The notes beneath the pieces are model-generated. The model had not been told where the DNA came from. It did no database searches and worked only from the letters and a program-made list of their open reading frames with translations. From the NCBI GenBank assembly GCA_005406025.1, contig BGZK01001464.1:83933-147932 (forward strand): a stretch of 64,000 bases of DNA, read 5' to 3'. The position numbers and the translations under genes are program-made. This stretch comes from Eumeta japonica. Lineage: Eukaryota; Arthropoda; Insecta; Lepidoptera; Psychidae. Of the stretch, positions 1 to 13,179 are shown piece after piece; positions within the stretch are counted from its first letter, which is position 1, and each line of letters begins with the position of its first letter.

Positions 1-1348
1 TAAAATTAATAAATAAATATTAATATAATATAAAAATATATATATATTTATAACTTATCTATGAATATGCATATCATATGCATAAGTATTAGTGCGTAAC
101 ACTAAATCCGAAACTGATTCACATTTAGCTGATCGTTATATTTGAATCGGTCACTTTATACAGAGTAAAATGCGACAAAACAGGTGCCCGTTACAAGCTT
201 CCTCGAGACTGACCCACTTCTCTTATATGGAAATATGGGTGTCACCCTGACCCTCACAGCGAGGTGATTGTGAGGTTGTTGCCATTGTGAGCCGCACCCC
301 ATACATGTACATTATGCGAGATTACCGAATCGAATCAATTTCTATTCACGAATTTAAAAAAGGCAATATTAATAGATATCTAGTCATTGTAATGGTTTCA
401 CACGCAGAGAATTTGTGTTTTTCGAAAACCAGATTTTAACAGGAAAATGAAGGACTAAAATTCTTTTCTTTTTACCTAAACATGGTGTCGCCGGTCCATT
501 CTGTGTAATAACAATGTTTCTTAGCGATACGACAGTCAAAATACGATAGATAAATCACAATTGACTTTCATTCGAAGTCTTTTTGACTGATAAGCGCAAA
601 AAGATGATTTATTTTTAAGAACTCCAAGGATAAAAGATTCTAATACCAGCGAGCATACCTAGATACATTATAAAAAAAACTGCCATTCTTTCAAAGGCGA
701 AATATAATCGTAAGATTTTCACAAAAGAGTACCTATCGACATAATAATGCATAGTGGGGCCTTTTCTCGCGAGAGAAAAAAACATGTGAATTATTGTTTA
801 ATTAAAGCGATACTCGAGATACTGTACACCTTGAGAGCAATAATACTTCTTGTTATACAAAATAACTACGACACTACTGTTAAACGTATTGTTTATTTAC
901 TACTAACTACCCCTTTCGCTGGGCGTAAATTAATTCAGTATTTTTTTTTATATAACTCAAATATGCACGTGGTTTCGCTCGCGTGTGCGTAAAATGAATC
1001 CTTTCATTTTCAATAATACGTTGTAGTCACGTTCTCGCTGTCAGTTTACAGTCGTATTGTTGATGTCAATTTTAGTTCCATTGCTAAGTCCGACCCCGGT
1101 CCCGCTATCCCAATAACGGTCTTGATGTCAATTTTGGTCCTTCCTTGGATGTTAGGGATAATAGATTAACATTTTTTTCTGGTGTTTATACATTTTTTTT
1201 ACATAAAAGCTAATCTTGTTATATAATACAATCGTATTATATTAATCTTATATCCTATTTGAGAACATAATCTACCTCTATGCAAATTTGATCACAATCT
1301 CTCCAGCCGACATACGACAAACCTATTTCTACCATTCAAACACACTTT

Positions 1349-1546
1349 TACATTTATAATGTAATAAATAGCCTATAACCATCTAGAAACGTTTCCGCGT
1401 CGAATAGTCCCAATCACAAACCATCTAGCGTATGACAAACAGTTTTACAAACATACTTGTCCATTTTTTACATTATTTATAGCCTATAACTTTCTTTAAC
1501 GATTAACACAAGTTTCCACATCGAATGGTCAAAGTCCCATTCAAAA
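1349..1546. repeat. Degenerate direct repeat, two units about 120 bp apart
   Basis: The segment with 'aatagcctataac … gtttccgcgtcgaatagtc' is followed about 120 bases later by 'tatagcctataac … gtttccacatcgaatggtc'. The order of the sub-motifs is the same in both, so this is an old tandem duplication. No family was recognised. Confidence 0.5.
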
Positions 1547-3087
1547 TCGTTCATGAAAGTAGTTTTTACGTGATACCCGGACAAAAAAAAACATTTTCAT
1601 TTTAAACATACGTTTAGTTAATTTGCGGTATTATTGTTTAATTAATAGGCAACACGATAAGTTGTATACCACACAATAAATAATATTTCTCAGCATACAC
1701 TATAATTATAGAAAATTAGTGATGCAAAAAATTGTTGGTTTAATTATTTTGATGATTATCCGCGCAAATTAATATTTCTTTATTCAAAAACCAGTCAATT
1801 GAAATAAATATCAAACAAATATCACTACAAAAGCGTGTGTTCATTATCAGGTTACAATTTTTAAGAGCTCTATTTTTTTTTTTATTCGATACACTTGAGA
1901 TATGGCGGTTTTTTATAAAATTTGTTTTTTTTTAATTAATACAATATCACGCAACAATAAGATCGTTCGGTGTGCGTGTTCTGACCATATTAGGTGTACC
2001 CACGGTTCGGATGCAAAAAGTTTGATGTTTATCGCAACACGAACTAGACTCCTTGTTGTATCAATTGACCAGCTCCTGACCTTCGGCCGAACAGGATTGG
2101 ACTTCAATGCGGTTTGGCAGACAGACGAGCCAATAATAATGACGCAGGCATGAGCAACCTTTGATTGTTATTGTGGCAAAATTAATTGAAGCCTCATAAT
2201 TTATGATTTCATTTTAGTAATAATAATGTATCAAATACTCCTAAATATCTCGCAACTCATCATGTACGTACCTGCACAGATGTAAATTATAAATTAATTA
2301 ACATTTGAAATAAACGAAATTAAATTTAAAAAATAATATATTAATATATAAAAAATCTAAAAGAAATCGCTAATAAGGAAGTGAACGGTCGTGCATTTAT
2401 CGACCTTCCTGATTCGTTATTATATAGTTAGTTGATCAAAATCGAACGTGTCGAGGTCTTAAAGATGACCCAACTGAATATGTTACGGATAAAATATTAA
2501 GGGCCTATTCAACCGCCTCCGTTTAAAGTCACTTTTTACTAAAAGCCATTTTCAAAATTGATTTTCCGTTCCATGTCTTCCTCTTAAAGGGTTTTAGTCC
2601 GAACAACCGTTAAAAAGGAGGACGTGGAAGGCAAATTTTATTGCCTTAAGGTCCAAACCGCTCGCTCTTAAAGAAAATTGGCGGGATGCCTCAGAATCAG
2701 CTGCATTAATACCTGACACAGGAAAAGAACAACTGAAAAGGTAAAGAATGAAAAGAATCGAGAGTGAGTTTCTAAATATTGCTCTCCCGTTTGAATTTAC
2801 TATGTAGGATTTTTTAACACACATAAAACAGCTACTAGGTGGCGCCGTGCGAGTTCTACAGAATTGACAGCAAGCGCAAACGAAATATGAACAGTAAAAA
2901 ACTTGAGCGTCTATATTGTAATTCTGGAAATAAGAGACATTTAATAAAAGTTGTGACAAGCAGACGGACAACAATAAAATTCTGAATTACTCTTGCCTTT
3001 TATTGAAGAAACTTTCGCACCGCCATAAATGACAAACCATATCATTCGTATGATATATATGCAATTGTGCATATATATTTGAAGTTG

Positions 3088-3145
3088 CAACATTTTAAAT
3101 TAATAAGCACGCATTAATATGCGTTCTTATTAATTTAAGATGTTG
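3088..3145. repeat. Long hairpin, 27-bp arms
   Basis: Arms 3088-3114 and 3119-3145 are reverse complements at 25 of 27 positions, with a 4-nt loop. It may be a fold-back element or the remnant of a small MITE. It is AT-rich and no encoded function is implied. Confidence 0.75.
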
Positions 3146-3945
3146 AAAAACCTTTAGTTGTGGTTATGGTCGACATTAGGTTTAAATTTAAAATCGTCAA
3201 TTTATCGGAATATACCGAAATTAATAACCTTCATATTGATTTAACATTTTTGACTGCTGACACAATTTATGTAAAAAACTCAGTAGTCAATTAGCCTGTC
3301 ATCAAGATCTAACGAGGCATCTTCTGATTGCAGACACTTGGGCCCTACAACCACCGCTCTACCATCCATTACACAGGAACAAAAATTTACCATTCTATTA
3401 TGTCGTATTACCGTACCACTAATTTTAACATCATTATTATAAAATTATCTTCAATGGATAACAATATTCGATTAAAATATTTAGTATTTGAAAACAATAT
3501 TTAATAGGTTGGAATTCAATTGGCAATATCTTCAACCATACTCAGACAATATTGCGTAGTCAGAAACGCTACTATTTTTTCAACTTTATCTTAGAAGATG
3601 TGTTAAGACGTGACTTATCTTGACGAAGTGTTCAATACCAGACAGAAGATTTTAAGTAACTATATACATATCTATTAAACAATTACAAAAATGAATTTTA
3701 GAAACTTAAGACACCTAACAAAAACTGTATGGATATTTTTTATCTTAAAAATTATGGACTAAAAGACAAATCTGCATGATTAAAAATTTAAATCTTAAAT
3801 ATAACCGTACTGGATGATATCATGTATTTATTTAGCATTTTATTGGCATTTGATCGTGCGAAAGTTTTATACGAGAATTATCATTATGAGGATGGCCCAC
3901 CTGCATAAATATTGAATGATATATTAAACAGGTGTGTGTATATAT

Positions 3946-4226
3946 GCAGAGTCGATAGAGCAGTGGCGGCTGAGTGGCTGAGTGAGTATTGCATTCGCTT
4001 CATAGGTTCAAGTCCTGACCATAATGGTCGAATTGACCAATGAGTTCTTCACTTAGCTCACATTAAAATATTCGCTCCCTGCCTAGAAAAACATGTCAAG
4101 CCATAGGACTTAAAGTTTAGCAGTCCCCAAACCGCATTAAGCCACCGTGGAAGACTTCCAAGGTCCAGAAATTATGGGAGAGCAAGCGTCAGAATTGGAG
4201 TGATAAAAATCTGGCATAACAACAAC
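3946..4226 (+). mobile_element. tRNA-derived SINE
   Basis: This has a pol III-type head. A box A-like stretch (gagcagtggcggctgag, about 3958) is followed by a box B-like ggttcaagtcc (about 4005). A tRNA-unrelated body with 'tcgctccctgcctagaaaaa' comes next, and it ends in a short aac-rich tail (aacaacaac). The arrangement is that of lepidopteran tRNA-SINEs. It is diverged, and the 5' edge and target duplication could not be fixed exactly. It is not a functional tRNA gene because the cloverleaf 3' half is missing. Confidence 0.72.
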
Positions 4227-6019
4227 ATGAGCTTTGCTCGATAAAACACAAAAAAAAAACACAAAAATTGAAAATTCTAAATATCTTTTATTTCATAGAT
4301 CACAATAGAACACGTCATAATGTTCTGTGAATTCACACTTCGCCAGTCGTTCCAAAGGCGGTTTTCCTTCAACAATAATGCAAAAAACTCGAGGGTAGCT
4401 CTTTTTTAATTCTATCATACACCATAAAAATAAATACAAAACAATTACTGAATAAAACAACCAGTGAGAACTCGAGTTGATCGTGTCCATGGATATTTGT
4501 CATCTAATTTTAGGAATTAGTATAATACCTTTTTTATTAAACATTTATTTAATAACGGCGGCACAAGCACCTTGCGCAGGCAACATGCGCACACAGCACC
4601 CATTAAATGAATTCTTTACTGCGACTAACATTTATAAATTTATTTTTATTTCTAATGCAGAGTTTGTATCGGTTACTATTGCTCTTAAACATTTCCAAAT
4701 TTTTTCTCACACTTTCCATACATAAATTGTTGTACAATGTTGAAATTATTTGCTGTCCAAATACAAATAATGCTGCTCTATTAGAAATAGATCATTTCCG
4801 GACAATGTTTCCGGAGCGAATACCTTACGTGAGAAGCGAGCTCGTGCGAGTTATACTTTCTGTCAACCGGCACGCGTCTGTTTGTGTTAGTTACGACCAT
4901 AGAAAACGTATTTTTTTGTACGACCATATTACATTACATTGGCTGTACACACATAATGCCTATTCACGCCTTTGCGTTTCGTTTCACGACTGCGCCTTTC
5001 CTCGCTTTGTTGCCGTTCAAAGTCGACGGGGGCGATTTCACTTTGACGAATTCATTATGCGCAGAACACGAACATTTTGTTGGGATTGAAAAAAAAATAC
5101 AATGTTTGCGGTGTATAAAAGCTTTTATAAAAAAAAAGCCTGTGTCACTTTTGAAATAATACAAACTTCACATTCATTCTTAAGATCGTATTTACTTAAA
5201 CAGAGCTGTGAAATGTCAAATTTATCCAAGATTATTTGTATTAGTTATTGATATATTTTTAACGAACCGAATGAAGAAGAAAGTTCTCTTATTTAGAATA
5301 AGAAAAATGATTTTTCTCACAATATACGACAGTGCATTTTGAAAAAAATATCACTTAAATAATTCAAATATCTAATATTGTTACCAAACAATTTCCCGCC
5401 ATATTCGTACAAAATAAAACATTCCGAAAACCAACTGTCTGTATTTCATCAATAATAACACTATATGTTTACGCAACGAGCAATTGTTCAACATAACAAA
5501 CGATATCTGTTAATGGAAGCTTTATGCGATGTCTGCGAATGGACATAAGCGAAATGAAACACATACATATAAGTCAATACATTATCAAAATGGTTACGAT
5601 GAATAGATAGAAATTATCAATAGGGGACACATAAGAGCTTAATTAAAATAATGATGGGTAATATTGTTGCAAATGGAGTATAAAAATAATGAAATTATGA
5701 TAATGATGCACACTTAATAATGTCCGTGGATGAATGCAACAATACCATCGACCTGGAATCGAATTCAATAACCCTTTCAATAAAAAGCGGGCATTTCATG
5801 CACTTGATCATGGAGTCATTTTACACTGAAAGCATGTTTGTTTAAATGTTTATTACGTATCTAACACTGTATTATTTCTGAAATTGGCCATTGGTAATAA
5901 GAGTATTAAAAATAAAAAATTACATTTTTTTTTAATGGAACTCTTTAGGAATGACTTAAGTTTTAGCTCGTTTGGATTGTCATTTTTTTTTCGTTGTGAC
6001 ATCGTTTTGAAAATTGCGA
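4227..6019. other. Intergenic, no gene seen
   Basis: A 160-codon plus-strand open frame (4607-5089) crosses a slightly GC-richer patch at about 4780-5060. It has no signal, domain or splice context that I recognise, so I do not call it a gene. The remainder is simple AT-rich sequence. Confidence 0.6.
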
Positions 6020-6463
6020 GTCGGCATTACAACGAATTTAAGTTGAGGAAATAATCAGTCAATGATTTTTTACTGGCTTCGCTGTGGTAAGTCAACAAGA
6101 AGGTTGCAGGAGACCTCAGTAGAAATTGGATGGTGAAGCACCACACTGTAGCTCTGTGTTCCTGATTCAGTGAATCCAGACGTGGACGTGAATTCGATGA
6201 TTTACGTGAAGGTCGGCCGGCGACTGCACTTGCCGAAACCAATATTGACACTGTACGACAAGTGATGGAAACATTCACCAAATTCGTACTTAATTAGGAA
6301 TAACTATGCACTCGCAACAGTGCAAAGAATAGTTTTGCACTCGACGAATACTGCGTGAATCTAAGAGGCGATTGAAGAAAACTGGACCGACTGCTTTCTA
6401 CATTGGTCCCAAAGAATCCAAAAGTGTGTAGATAGTGAGAAAATATACTTCCAAAAACAATAA
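6020..6463 (+). mobile_element. Internally deleted mariner transposon
   Basis: Two separated parts of a mariner transposase are joined. Around 6180-6270 the frame reads the linker after the second helix-turn-helix (…RGREFDDLREGRPATA…NIDTVRQVM…), which matches the conserved REGRP motif. At about 6372-6463 another frame reads the extreme C-terminus (…NWTDCFLHW…QKCVDS…YFQKQ, then stop). The whole DD34D catalytic domain between them is missing, and frameshifts and stops are present. It is an inactive, non-autonomous deletion derivative. Terminal inverted repeats were not resolved. Confidence 0.75.
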
Positions 6464-6639
6464 ATGTATCATAAAAGTAAAATGTCGTCTTATTAATAAG
6501 AATCCATAAATTAGTACTGTCCACGTATCTTCCTGTTTTATAAATATATAAGAGAATTTCACTATAATTTAACCCTATTTGAATTTTCAAAACAGATAAA
6601 TCTTTCGATTTTATTAACTTAAAATAAATAATAGCAACT

Positions 6640-6714
6640 CATTTCAATTATAAGCGAAACCGGAAACTTTTTAATCATCTTTTAGGCAGGTGAAACCGCA
6701 AGTTTTAGCTAGTA
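6640..6714 (+). mobile_element. Possible Helitron 3' end (Lep1-like)
   Basis: The stretch ending 'aggtgaaaccgcaag … ttttagctagt' resembles the 3' end of lepidopteran Lep1-type non-autonomous Helitrons, which finish gcg…gcgggcaa(c/a)agctagt. Only the end is recognisable and the start was not found. Without alignment to a full element this is a weak call. Confidence 0.35.
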
Positions 6715-7481
6715 TAGTATGCATAAATACCTCGTATTTAGTTGTACAAGGGAAAGATATTCAGCGTTTATATATACGTATATGGATGAAATGTTCGACA
6801 ATATCACTTTCTCGGTCACGACATCAAATTTATATGGACAGAAAGCTAAAACCACACACAAAACAGACGTGACCAAAATGGGAATTTCGAGTAGTAGTAA
6901 ACGGTATTTCACGTATTGTTCCGGTGACCTTATTAAATTCGTTAGAAAGTGTCAGCTCCTTTTATGTTTACACTAGAATTATCCGAAAAAATATATGTGA
7001 TAAATATTAAACGGTCGTAACGTCATTGTAATTTTTATTTGTTTAAATAGGTACGTGTCGTAGTATGCAGATTTGGATTAACTGAGGAAAAAAATAATTT
7101 TAATATGTATAATACTGATGTGTACTATACATATTAAAATAAGTTATTTTAGTATATAAATTAAGTATATAAATAAGTTAAAAAGACAATGAGATCCCTG
7201 ATACTCGAAGTCAAGTTTTTTCTCGCGGCTGCTTATTTCAAACTTAGGGGACTCGAGCCCTACGCCCTTTGAAGTTGGTTCGCTCCAGTGCGGACTAATG
7301 GTACTAATAGTAGTTACGACGTTTGCTACCGATGCAGTAAAAACGTCTGAAAGTGATCTCTTAACGTGTTTAACGTTACGCAAAATTTATGTTTTAATTT
7401 GAGTTGTAGACATATGCGATATATATATTGATACGAGAAATAATAATATTTCCCAATAAATACACAGTCAACATTGTAAAA
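6715..7481. other. Intergenic, AT-rich, one hairpin
   Basis: No gene is seen. An inverted repeat at 7091-7150 (aaaataattttaatatgtata paired with its complement, interrupted by a 3-base bulge) is the only structure. Confidence 0.6.
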
Positions 7482-8688
7482 ACTGGTCAAGAGCATGTCG
7501 GACTATGCTCATTATAGGGTTCCAAAGCCATTATTACTAAGAAATGCTCTACAGATGAAATAGATTTTTTCCATGTTTGCCGCACAGAATAATTAAAACA
7601 CTTTAGTCGCTTATAACTAGAAAAACAAATAGGTATGTCGATTATTGCTATTAGAATAGTGTAAACTAAAGGACATCCGCAAAATTGGATATCTTCATGG
7701 CACTTACGACTTTTTATTGAGAAGCGCAGTTTTTTGGAAACAACTTAAAAACGTACATCCGATCATCTTCAAAATAATTAACATAGAAATTATTTGTAGT
7801 TTTTTTTTCAATTTTAATAAATTATGGTTTGCAAAATAAAAGGGGGGACACAATTTCTGCTACTTACAGAGCGATTACTTCCGAATATTCTCAATAAGTC
7901 GAAAAAATTGCATAAGGTGCTACAGTGATAAAAAGAGAGATTCGTTTTTTCCTCGTTCTCATCAAATCCATGAGTTAGGAGTTTGATTTTTTAGTATATA
8001 TTTTTTCACTATTTAAGTTAATGAACTGTAAAACGAATATACGACTGGATAGAATTTTCTCGATACAATTAAATTTCCAAACAGACCCTGATAATTTGCG
8101 TTTTTAGTGGTTATGCGAAATGAGTAATGCTTCTTTTTCAGGATAATTGTATTAACAACTTTCAACAAACTGGTAAAACAGTTTTTTTTGTTTATGAGCG
8201 TCGTTTTATTTTAAACGAATTTTATGTGGTTTGGCGTTTACGTCTTTTATTTCGAGGCCGCGCGCTCTACTGCTATTTAATTTTTCGCATGCGCTAGTAA
8301 TAATAGTCTAACTCCTTTACTCATCGGTCGGGTGTCCGTCATTGGTGATGTAAACGCGCGGGGACATTCCCCTCTTCTCATCGCGTTGTCGCCTTAAAAA
8401 ACTTTAAAGTGTTTTTAAAAGAACTGTCGAAATATGAGGCACACGTTGATGTTTACTGAAAAAAGTTTTCAGCTTCTGTTACATGTATGGAGTGCCTCCC
8501 TAGGAATACTTATTTTTATTATTTAACTACCAAACTAAGTAGCTGCTCATACAAGACACCTATATTATAAATTTTACTAATATGCATTTCGCAGTTTTTA
8601 AGTAAAATACCTGTGACATACGAAAGGACGGACATGACGAAACTACAAAGGTTCTCTTTTTACTATTTCAGCTCGAAACCCTAAAAAT
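7482..8688 (+). mobile_element. Lepidopteran 'ggttccg' interspersed repeat, plus orientation, interrupted
   Basis: This copy begins with 'ggtcaagagcatgtcggac' and 'agggttcc', and ends 'ctcgaaaccctaaaaa'. It shares long collinear similarity with copies at 50446, 61792 and, reversed, 16741 and 63626. Conserved blocks include the start near 'aagaaatgc', 'cttcatggcacttacg' and 'ggagtgcctcc', and near the end 'cggacatgacgaaactac'. The copy is split by an unrelated insertion at 7915-8394. No coding capacity is evident. I recognise the sequence as a common lepidopteran interspersed repeat but cannot place it in a named class. Confidence 0.75.
7915..8394. mobile_element. 480-bp element nested in a 'ggttccg' repeat, TA duplication
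   Basis: The sister copy at 50446 runs continuously through this point ('aaattgcttaaaa'). Here 480 bases intervene, flanked by TA on both sides (7913-7914 and 8395-8396). The ends are imperfect inverted repeats, aggtgctacagtgat… against aggcgacaacgcgat…, matching at roughly two thirds of positions. A TA duplication fits the Tc1/mariner superfamily. The interior is GC-richer than its surroundings, with cgaggccgcgcgctc and gcatgcgc at about 8255-8295. No transposase is visible. Confidence 0.55.
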
Positions 8689-11600
8689 GGTATAACCAAA
8701 GTTTGATTCACTATTTTTATAGAGAAACAAACGATAGAATAAATTTTTCTTGAAAGTAAAAAAAATTAAACCATCTTTTTTAAGATAGAAAATCCTAAAT
8801 AATGTTTTATCGAATTAAATCTTCATTTTTACATAGACGTATTGGATTGCATTCACATTACTTATTCGAAATAGGATATTTTAACTGATTTTTAACTCGC
8901 CTATGTACAAACAATTTTAAATTTTTTATTTACATTATTCCATCGGAAGCTGGTGCCACGCGGGATTGAATATCTCTTTCTCACCATACTACAAATCGAA
9001 TTTTGAGACGAATATGCCGCCTAGCGACTTACAGTAGGCCCCGCCTAGCTTTGTTCCTAATATTTTTCGACTCTCGCATTAAATTAAAAACACACTAATT
9101 CGTTCATGAACGTAAATCAAAACCCGTCAACTTCCGATGCTAGAGCAAGGCGCGATATCATTCGATTATCACATTATTGTAAACTCAAAACCATGTTTTA
9201 TATTTATGTATATACAAAATAATACCTTACCTTGTTTTATATATATATGTATACAAAACAATACCTTAACTTGTAATCGATTATGGTTCTAAATAAATGT
9301 ATGTCGAGGAAAACGTATATCACTCAGGAAACGTAAAATTAAAATTAATCTTGTACGAAACGAGTATATCCTCGGTCTGACAATGTTGCACTTAAGTGCG
9401 AAAGTGAGCACGTTCATTTGCTTGCAGCGCTTCCGCAACTCAACCGGATTGCAATAGGAATTAAAGTCACGTTTATTGTTTGTATTGTTAATGGACATGT
9501 AGCGCGGTTTATTTATTTGCGAGTACCGAGATCAGTCCCGTGCTTTGTCAGCATAAATTTGGAATACATTCCTACATCGTATACCTATATCATTCCCGCC
9601 TTGAATAGGAATTTAATTCCGGTACTGCGCTCAATTTTAATACAAACTCAATCCTTTTCTTGGTTTTGAGAAGGGAATCTAAATTGGAAACGATATAGGA
9701 ACTTAGGAATTATGAAATCAGAAAGAGATTGAGAGCGTGGCTAGGAGGAAATTGATGTAAATGCTAAAGACTTTTTTATTCGGTGGCGAAGCCCCAGGCA
9801 AATACTGTTTGTTGGGCACGGCGATGACAGAGTGAAGTATTAGTTCGACAAAAACGAGCAAATCCACTATCCTGTTATAGTTTCGATTACCTACGGAATT
9901 TTTTTTATAATCAATACAAAAAAACTTATGGAATGCTTTAAATCATTATAAAAAAAAACTTCTCAATCTTTATAATGAACTTCACCAAAATTTCGTATCG
10001 TCTTTTTTTATCCTCGTACGCCATATTTGTAGCATAATACGTAAGTAGTCGTAAAAACCAGTTCCCGTGTAGATTTCTTCCAGCTAAGGCAATCGCGCAA
10101 AAAAAAGCAAATCCATAGCGGATAGTCGCTCACCCGCGACGTCGTTACTTATAGGGTGCCCATATATCGATGGATTGCAGACATGCACATAAAGATCGAC
10201 ATAACAAAGACCAAAAACAGGTTTTTAAAACGTAAATCAAAACAATTCGATGCTAACGATAAGAAATTTTTTGTTATGTAAATCACCGTCGGACGCATCT
10301 TTGTTATACTGTTGCATAACAAAAGAAAGTAACAATTTTCGTCTCGTCTTCTATCATCGTGATAAACGCACGAAGCTCTTGCATAAGGTATTTAGAATGT
10401 GATATGGCCATCATTCTGAGCAATAAAACACGAAGGCTCGAATGCACGACCGTCTTTACATCTGCGCTGTGACGCTACGTTCAGTCGCACGTATCGCCTT
10501 ACATTTTACGCCATTGATAAACTTAACACTTAAACTCCTTCGGTATGATTGCGTTGAAGATATCAGCGTAGTATTTGTCAGAAATCATTGCGTTTTCGCA
10601 CGAAAGAAATCATAATATTTCGATAAAGTAATACTGTATCACAGTATTACGAATATAAAATTTTTGATTAAGCAAAATAAATTTTTCTCACGAAATGTTC
10701 ATGTTTATAAATGTATGTAATGCAAGTATCAGAGCATCCTACGGTTCGTATTTGATACAATCCGTAGCAAACATAATGTATAAATATAGCGTAGATTTTA
10801 ATAAAATCAGTTATACGGCTATAATATACACAAAACACTCGGATAAATTGGCATAAGCAAAAAAAGTCTGAATCGATTAACAGTTTAAATCCATCCGGAT
10901 TTTTTTTGTAATCACAGGCTATACAAGAAAGGTCACCGGCGTTCGCCGAGACCTCGGTATTTGTTGCCGTGTCACGGATTTAGCTTATCTCAAATGTCAC
11001 GATTTGATAGCGACCGAGTCTATATCTAGGCATATCCACAACGCGCTCACGTGAAGATAGCACTCGCCGAAAGTAACAATGTCTTTTATAGTCTTTTTTA
11101 TTGATTTATTTATATATATATGTGTGTGTGTATATCGTGCCTTTGCCTTGTTATGCATAAACTTTACTATTTTTTTTTTGCATTTGACGTTGCGTTCGCA
11201 CCCCCTCTTTGCACTTATTTGAACAATAATACGAGTAACCGAGTAACAAACATGTTCCACGTGCGACAGAAGCTTTTCTCTCTACCATCGAAATGTGGAT
11301 TTGTCCAAAGTATTTCCTCAGGTGTCTACGAGATTGGTATTTATTAAAGGAAAAAAAAAAGATCAACTGCAACTTGGGCTCGGGCGGAAATGGTTCCTCA
11401 GTATAAACAATCGCGTTAGTTCTCGGGGAAATTAAGCAATATAGTCTGTATAGATTTCATCTTCACGATTACTTTACTTTTCCCCTGAGAATTTAATGTG
11501 TCAGGACTTCGTTCTGGTTTTCCTCTAAACTATATCTGAAAACCTATATTCTGTTTTTCAATTTTTGCGAATGGAGCTAATGCTCGATTTTCATATATTT

Positions 11601-13179
11601 TTTTAGATACCTTTTGAACTATGGTTTTAAATATTCATATATATATTGTTTATCATAAATCCGTTCGTTTAATACGATAACGTCAATTTTGTCCCCTAAA
11701 TTTGTTCCAATAAATTATAATTGGTTTATTTATGCTATATGTTCATGACCGGGTCACTTAACTATGTAATGTGCCAAATCATAGATTTTTGGCCAGTACG
11801 TTCGGCGAAAATAGACTATGACAGACGGACATTAAAGACACGAGAATTATTCTACAATGATTCCATTTTTTCAACGAGTATACTGAAACCCAAAAACGTT
11901 CTTAACTTTTGTAAAGAAACATATTTCGCTTAAGTTTTCTGTAAATCATAATGATATTGTCTTAAGACATAAAAATAATGATATTCACCTTTTCTGTCGA
12001 TTAATGAATATGGCTTAAGATTCATAGAAGCAACAAAATCGACTGGTCCCAAAAGCACTAAAATTAGAGATATCCTAGTCGCAGACCAAAAATGGTGACA
12101 GACATGAATCGCTTCAGTGCGGGTTAATGTACTTATTCATCATCATAATACAATTCGCTCGTGAGTTACCAATTCGATATGTTCCAGCGGCAATAAGTGA
12201 CCTTTGCCTGTGGTACCCCAATCAGCATATCATATTTCCAATTTTATGGGTATTATTGTTGCACAACCATTAAATCAAGACACCACTTTTATCAGCAGGA
12301 CAGCGGGTTGCTCAATCAGAAATACGGGCAATGAAAATATTTCGCGGAACCTTGATTAAGTGCGATCGTGGAATTACGAAACAGCGTTTTTGTATCATAA
12401 TTAAAAGAGATGAAAAAATTATTGACAACATAAAAACTCAATATTTATTGTCATTACGACAAACAATTGGGCAATCCGAATCGGTTGTGGAAATCTGCGG
12501 TTCTCAAGACCTGTTGAAATGTGGAACCAAATGAATATTCCGTCGGGCAATTACGATTAAATTGTTAGAGTTGGTCACTTCTTAGTTCATTGTTTTTTTT
12601 TTTTTATTATTTTTATAGAACAATACAGTAAAGTTTATCATTAAATTTAGCAATATTCTGATTGAATTTAAATTCGAATTGAATTTTTAATCATCAAGCA
12701 TATAGTTATATAAAATAACAAGTTTCAACAGGTTATGGGTTAAAAAAACTAAAGCTACTCTCATACTTAAATTTCGTATCTACCGTTATTTGCTTACTAT
12801 GTTTTATAACACATAAAGAAGAAACATGATAACGCAATTAGTCTAAAAAAGATAAACTGTATTACGTTGTGCGACGGAATAAGCTATACAACACACAGCA
12901 AACGATGTGAATTTATAAAAGCATTATTATTGTTTGAAGAATCGATTGACTAATAGTAAAAAATAAACTCACCGTACTTATATCGATACTTTTCCATTCC
13001 CTTTAAACTGTATATAAAAAAAAGACATTTTTGCAGTCGCTATAATAAAAAGAAACGATTTCTTGAAACATAAGCAACGCAATTGCTTTAATTCCCGCCG
13101 AGAAGTTGCCAACGAGACTATAAAAAAGTCGAGGCGACTTTTGCAAAGCGGGGCACGAATTTTTATTATATCACTCACC
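8689..13179. other. Intergenic, no gene seen
   Basis: A long AT-rich stretch without recognisable exons. It contains a direct duplication at about 9190-9272 (…ttttatat…gtatacaaaa…taccttaacttg), a perfect 10-bp hairpin at 10628-10650 and short simple repeats (ta and tg runs, 11110-11135). Open frames at 9418, 11120, 11721 and 12331 are short and featureless. Confidence 0.6.

Larger units (their letters stand above)
1..3945. other. Intergenic, no gene seen
   Basis: AT-rich sequence without a supportable gene. The longest open frame, on the minus strand at 2594-2974, has no recognisable domain and looks like chance. Two local structures are listed separately: a degenerate direct repeat at about 1349-1546 and a long hairpin at 3088-3145. 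A shorter direct repeat ('gatgtcaatttt' at about 1060 and 1124) lies nearby. Confidence 0.7.

Noticed and set aside
2594..2974. Minus-strand 126-codon open frame
   Set aside because: Cys-rich but featureless, with no neighbouring exon signals.
4607..5089. 160-codon open frame
   Set aside because: No start context, domain, signal or splice context. Its composition follows the local sequence, and longer chance frames occur in such a window.
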